From assembly GCF_004793635.1 (NCBI RefSeq), contig NZ_SRXV01000002.1, forward strand, positions 682,001 through 746,000: a DNA stretch of 64,000 bases, given 5' to 3'. Of the stretch, positions 61,066 through 64,000 are shown one piece after another. Numbering within the stretch: position 1 is the first letter of the stretch; each line of letters starts with the position of its first letter. The translations under genes were made by a program, and so were the position numbers. Under the pieces are notes generated by a model, which saw only the letters and a list, made by a program, of their open reading frames with translations, had not been told where the DNA came from and ran no database searches. This stretch comes from Marinicauda pacifica (GTDB lineage: Bacteria > Pseudomonadota > Alphaproteobacteria > Caulobacterales > Maricaulaceae).

Positions 61066-62292
61066 ATGAGCAAATCCATCAAGAAAGTCGTGCTTGCCTA
61101 TTCGGGCGGGCTGGATACCTCCGTCATCCTGAAATGGCTTCAGGATGCGTACCAGGCCGAGGTCGTGACATTCACGGCCGATCTCGGCCAGGGCGAAGAA
61201 CTCGGCCCGGCGCGGGAGAAAGCGGAGAAAGCCGGCATCAAGCAGATCTATATCGACGATCTGCGTGAGGAATTCATCCGCGACTACGTCTTCCCGATGG
61301 TCCGCGCCAATGCGGTCTACGAGGGCGAATACCTGCTCGGCACCTCGATCGCGCGTCCGCTCATTTCCAAGCGGCTGGTGGAAATCGCCCATGAAACCGG
61401 CGCCGACGCCGTCGCCCACGGGGCGACCGGCAAGGGCAACGATCAGGTCCGCTTCGAACTGGCTGTCGCCGCGCTCGACCCCAGCCTCAAAGTGATCGCG
61501 CCCTGGCGCGAATGGGATCTGAACTCGCGTACCAAGCTGATCGCCTACGCCGAACAGCACGGCATTTCAGTACCCAAGGACAAGCGGGGCGAAGCGCCGT
61601 TCTCCGTCGACGCCAATCTCTGGCACACGTCCAGCGAAGGCAAGCTGCTCGAGGACCCGTCCGAGGAAGCCTTCAACGAGGTCTGCCTGCGCACCTGCCA
61701 TCCCGAAGATGCGCCGGACAAGGCCGAATACATCACGATCGGCTTCGAGCGCGGCGACGCAGTCAGCGTTAACGGCCAGGCGCTGTCTCCGGCGGGGCTG
61801 GTGACCAAGCTCAACGAGCTGGGATCCAAACACGGCATCGGGCGTCTCGACCTGGTCGAGAACCGCTTTGTCGGCATGAAATCGCGCGGCATCTACGAGA
61901 CGCCCGGCGGCACGATCCTGATGACTGCGCATCGCGCCATCGAACAGCTCACGCTCGATCGGGGTGCCACCCACCTCAAAGACGAGCTGATGCCGAAATA
62001 CGCCAAGCTGATCTATGAGGGCTTCTGGTTCAGCCCCGAACGCGAAATGCTCCAGGCCGCCATCGACCACTCCCAGCGCTATGTCTCCGGCGAGGTACGC
62101 ATGAAGCTCTACAAGGGCCACGCGCTCACCGTCGGGCGCTCCAGCCCGAACTCGCTCTATTCGCTGGCCCACGTCACCTTCGAGGAGGACGAGGTCTACG
62201 ACCAGAAGGATGCCGAGGGCTTCATCCGCCTGAACGCGTTGCGTCTGCGCCTGATTGCGGAGCGCAAGCAGCGCCTCGGCGAAAACGACTAG
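61066..62292 (+). CDS. argG: Argininosuccinate synthase
   Basis: 408 residues, standard length, with AGGA upstream of the ATG. PP-loop AYSGGLDTS (10-18), then [49 protein letters not shown] (citrulline/Asp and ATP site) and [14 protein letters not shown]. It condenses citrulline and aspartate using ATP in arginine synthesis. The ORF is single, divergent from the GAF-glsA pair by 132 bases. The shared upstream region may coordinate the two nitrogen-related units; no ArgR box is evident by eye. Confidence 0.97.
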   Translation: MSKSIKKVVLAYSGGLDTSVILKWLQDAYQAEVVTFTADLGQGEELGPAREKAEKAGIKQIYIDDLREEFIRDYVFPMVRANAVYEGEYLLGTSIARPLISKRLVEIAHETGADAVAHGATGKGNDQVRFELAVAALDPSLKVIAPWREWDLNSRTKLIAYAEQHGISVPKDKRGEAPFSVDANLWHTSSEGKLLEDPSEEAFNEVCLRTCHPEDAPDKAEYITIGFERGDAVSVNGQALSPAGLVTKLNELGSKHGIGRLDLVENRFVGMKSRGIYETPGGTILMTAHRAIEQLTLDRGATHLKDELMPKYAKLIYEGFWFSPEREMLQAAIDHSQRYVSGEVRMKLYKGHALTVGRSSPNSLYSLAHVTFEEDEVYDQKDAEGFIRLNALRLRLIAERKQRLGEND

Positions 62293-62528
62293 CCGGGGTC
62301 TCCGGCCGCCCGAGTGAGACTCCGCAGGTCAAAGCCGGGCGCTGGCCTCCTACTACTACGACTATCACGGCGCTCGTATCCGGGCGGCGCTGAGGTCTGG
62401 GTTTTCACGCCTGAGAAAGAGCCTGACGAGAGTAGACCGCGCCGACGGGGGCGGGGAGAGGCGAGAGGGTGGAAGACTGCGAGCCGGTCGCGCCGCGCCT
62501 CACTCCTGTGGCGAGCATCCGCTCAATC

Positions 62529-63989
62529 TCACCCGTACATCCACGGTCCCACCAGGCTGGCCAGCAAAGCGATCACCGGCGCGGCCACCAGATTGATGCG
62601 GAACCCGGCCTTGATCATCTGCGCCATCGAAACCTCCCCCGAGGCGTAGACGATGGCGTTGGGCGCGGTGGCGACCGGCAGCATGAAGGCACAGCTCGCC
62701 GAGAGCGCCGCCGGGACGATGAGCAGCTCGGGCGCCACTCCGACCGCACTCGCGAGGGCCGCCAGGACCGGCAGAATGGCAGAGACCGAAGCGACATTGC
62801 TGGTCAGCTCGGTCAGAAAGACCACGAGGAGGCTGACGATCAGGATGATGAGCGGCAGTGGCAGGTCCGCGATGATGGTCAGGTTCGAGCCGAGCCAGCC
62901 GGCCAGACCCGTCGCCTGGATCGCGGCGGCCAGCGACAGCCCGCCGCCAAACAGCACGACCACGCTCCATGGCAGCCGTGCCGTGGACGTCCAGTCCATC
63001 AGCACCTCGCCGTCTTCCCTCCCGGACGGGATGAGGAAGACCGCGACCGCGCCCATCATCGCGATCTGCATGTTGGAGACGGACAGCAGGATGGGCAGGT
63101 CCAGCGCCTGTGACAGCCAGGTCAGGACCGGATTCCAGACATATTGCTGACCCATCCAGAGCAGGGCGACAATCGCGAAGGCACCCGCCACGCGCCGCTC
63201 CGGTGTGGTCATCGGGCCCAGCGCCCTCAATTCGGCGAGCACGGTTTGGTGCCCGGTCTCGCTGGCGATACGCATGTCGACCTTGAAGGCGAAGCGGGTG
63301 AGAATCAGCCATGCGGCCGGGACGAGCACCAGGGCACACGGCACACCGATCACCATCCAGTCGACGAAGCCGATCGTGCGGTCGAAACTGTTTTCCAGAA
63401 AGCCGATGCCGATCAGATTGGTCGGTGTGCCCACAGGCGTCGCGAGCCCGCCGATCGACGCCGCATACGCGATGCCCAGCACCAGGGCCGGCGCGAACAT
63501 CTTTGCGTTCACGCCCTCCTTCTGGACGGCCTCGGACACCTTCAAGGCAATCGGGATCATCATCAGCGTGGTCGCCGTGTTTGAGATCCACATCGAGAGC
63601 AGGGCGGCCGCGGCCATGAAGCCGAGAATCATCGCGGACGGGCGCGATCCGAACGCCGCCACCACATTCAGCGCAATGCGCGCGTGGAGCATCCAGCGCT
63701 CGATGGCGAGGGCGATTATAAAGCCACCCAGCAGCAGCATGACGATCGGACTGGCATAGGGGCTGGCCGTGGCGCCGGCCGATGCGATGCCGAACAGGGG
63801 AAAGGTCGCGAGCGGCACCAGGGCCGTTGCCGCAATCGGGATCGCCTCCGTGGCCCACCACGCCGCCATCAGCACGGCGAGGGATGCAAGGATCCAGGCC
63901 TCGCGCGACAGCCCCGCGGGCACGGGAATCAGTTGGATGACCAGCGCCAGCGCGATCCCGGCGGCAAATCCGATCCGTTTGGAATTCAC
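62529..63989 (-). CDS. DASS-family (SLC13) sodium:anion symporter
   Basis: 486 residues from a GTG at 63989, five bases after GAGGGG; a GTG two codons earlier (63995) is also possible. About 11-12 membrane segments. Landmarks are MAAWWATEAIPIAATALVPL, the SNTATTLMMIPIAL hairpin (the SNT anion/sodium site of this family), ASIGGLATPVGTPTNLIGIG and, in the second half, ELTSNVASVSAILPVL (second SNx site) then SCAFMLPVATAPNAIVY. The two inverted repeats with SNT/SNV motifs define VcINDY/CitT-like transporters. Substrates are usually di- or tricarboxylates, sometimes sulfate; which cannot be read. The gene is complete to within bases of the window edge. Confidence 0.93.
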   Translation of the reverse strand: MNSKRIGFAAGIALALVIQLIPVPAGLSREAWILASLAVLMAAWWATEAIPIAATALVPLATFPLFGIASAGATASPYASPIVMLLLGGFIIALAIERWMLHARIALNVVAAFGSRPSAMILGFMAAAALLSMWISNTATTLMMIPIALKVSEAVQKEGVNAKMFAPALVLGIAYAASIGGLATPVGTPTNLIGIGFLENSFDRTIGFVDWMVIGVPCALVLVPAAWLILTRFAFKVDMRIASETGHQTVLAELRALGPMTTPERRVAGAFAIVALLWMGQQYVWNPVLTWLSQALDLPILLSVSNMQIAMMGAVAVFLIPSGREDGEVLMDWTSTARLPWSVVVLFGGGLSLAAAIQATGLAGWLGSNLTIIADLPLPLIILIVSLLVVFLTELTSNVASVSAILPVLAALASAVGVAPELLIVPAALSASCAFMLPVATAPNAIVYASGEVSMAQMIKAGFRINLVAAPVIALLASLVGPWMYG

Positions 63990-64000
63990 GTGCACCCCTC

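Noticed and set aside
62293..62528. Gap between argG and the transporter
   Set aside because: Contains a small GCCGG/CCGGC hairpin without T-run and no ORF with a plausible start; nothing callable.

Overview
This 64 kb window is high-GC chromosomal DNA of an alphaproteobacterium, most probably a dimorphic, Caulobacter-like marine lineage (Maricaulales/Hyphomonadaceae). The inference rests on the rpsT-dnaA-dnaN-recF order, a Caulobacter-type divergent DnaA, a CC0125/CC1285-type lipoprotein, AmgK/MurU, GANTC sites upstream of dnaA and dnaN, and promoter-like TTGACG...GCTAnnnn sequences. Almost everything is ordinary chromosomal coding sequence in short operons. I see no insertion sequence, prophage, integrase, rRNA or CRISPR array, and one tRNA (Leu, CAG).

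Layout. 1-3.1 kb: a cut-off gene end, an orphan HicB-like protein, a TraB/GumN protein, an enoyl-CoA hydratase and rpsT. 3.1-7.4 kb: the replication block dnaA, dnaN, recF. The dnaA leader carries alternating CAAG/CTTG dyads. 7.4-12.9 kb: queG, a glutathione transferase, a cation diffusion facilitator, uppP, an NDUFA9-like reductase and tRNA-Leu. 12.9-18.7 kb: a one-directional locus of two stand-alone receiver proteins, a membrane GT2 polysaccharide synthase, a HEAT-repeat membrane protein, a TPR plus outer-membrane beta-barrel (YaiO-like) protein and a secreted TIM-barrel protein. This looks like a Pga-like synthase-dependent exopolysaccharide system with unusual accessory parts, and is the best candidate for an undescribed system.

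18.9-25.8 kb: ohrR/ohr with two perfect operator-like palindromes, a compact RNase D, lptC-lptA-lptB-rpoN, then hpf and ptsN. 25.8-36.5 kb: isoaspartyl peptidase, a short-chain dehydrogenase, two paralogous SpoIIAA-like proteins, a FecA-like TonB receptor behind a Fur-box-like site, a lipoprotein, a TPR protein, an NAD-dependent epimerase-like protein, a hydrolase and a GT4-GT9 pair. 36.5-41.2 kb: infC, apparently starting at AUA, and rpmI-rplT, separated by two secreted proteins built from six copies of a Cys-pair/CDDDG beta-sandwich-like repeat.

41.2-44.7 kb: a lipoprotein, a LysR regulator with a divergent short-chain dehydrogenase, and two gene-free stretches filled with dispersed palindromic repeats of at least three families. 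44.7-47.8 kb: gdhA with a ferredoxin and its FAD reductase. 47.9-57.3 kb: a tightly overlapping run tsaE-amgK-murU-addB-addA, then trxA. It brings together tRNA modification, cell-wall sugar recycling and double-strand-break repair. 57.4-64 kb: pyrF with a short-chain dehydrogenase, a glutaminase closely resembling the animal kidney type with a GAF protein upstream, argG and a DASS-family anion transporter.

Nearly all identifications come from protein motifs recognised by eye. Start codons were chosen from Shine-Dalgarno spacing, family length and overlap with neighbours.
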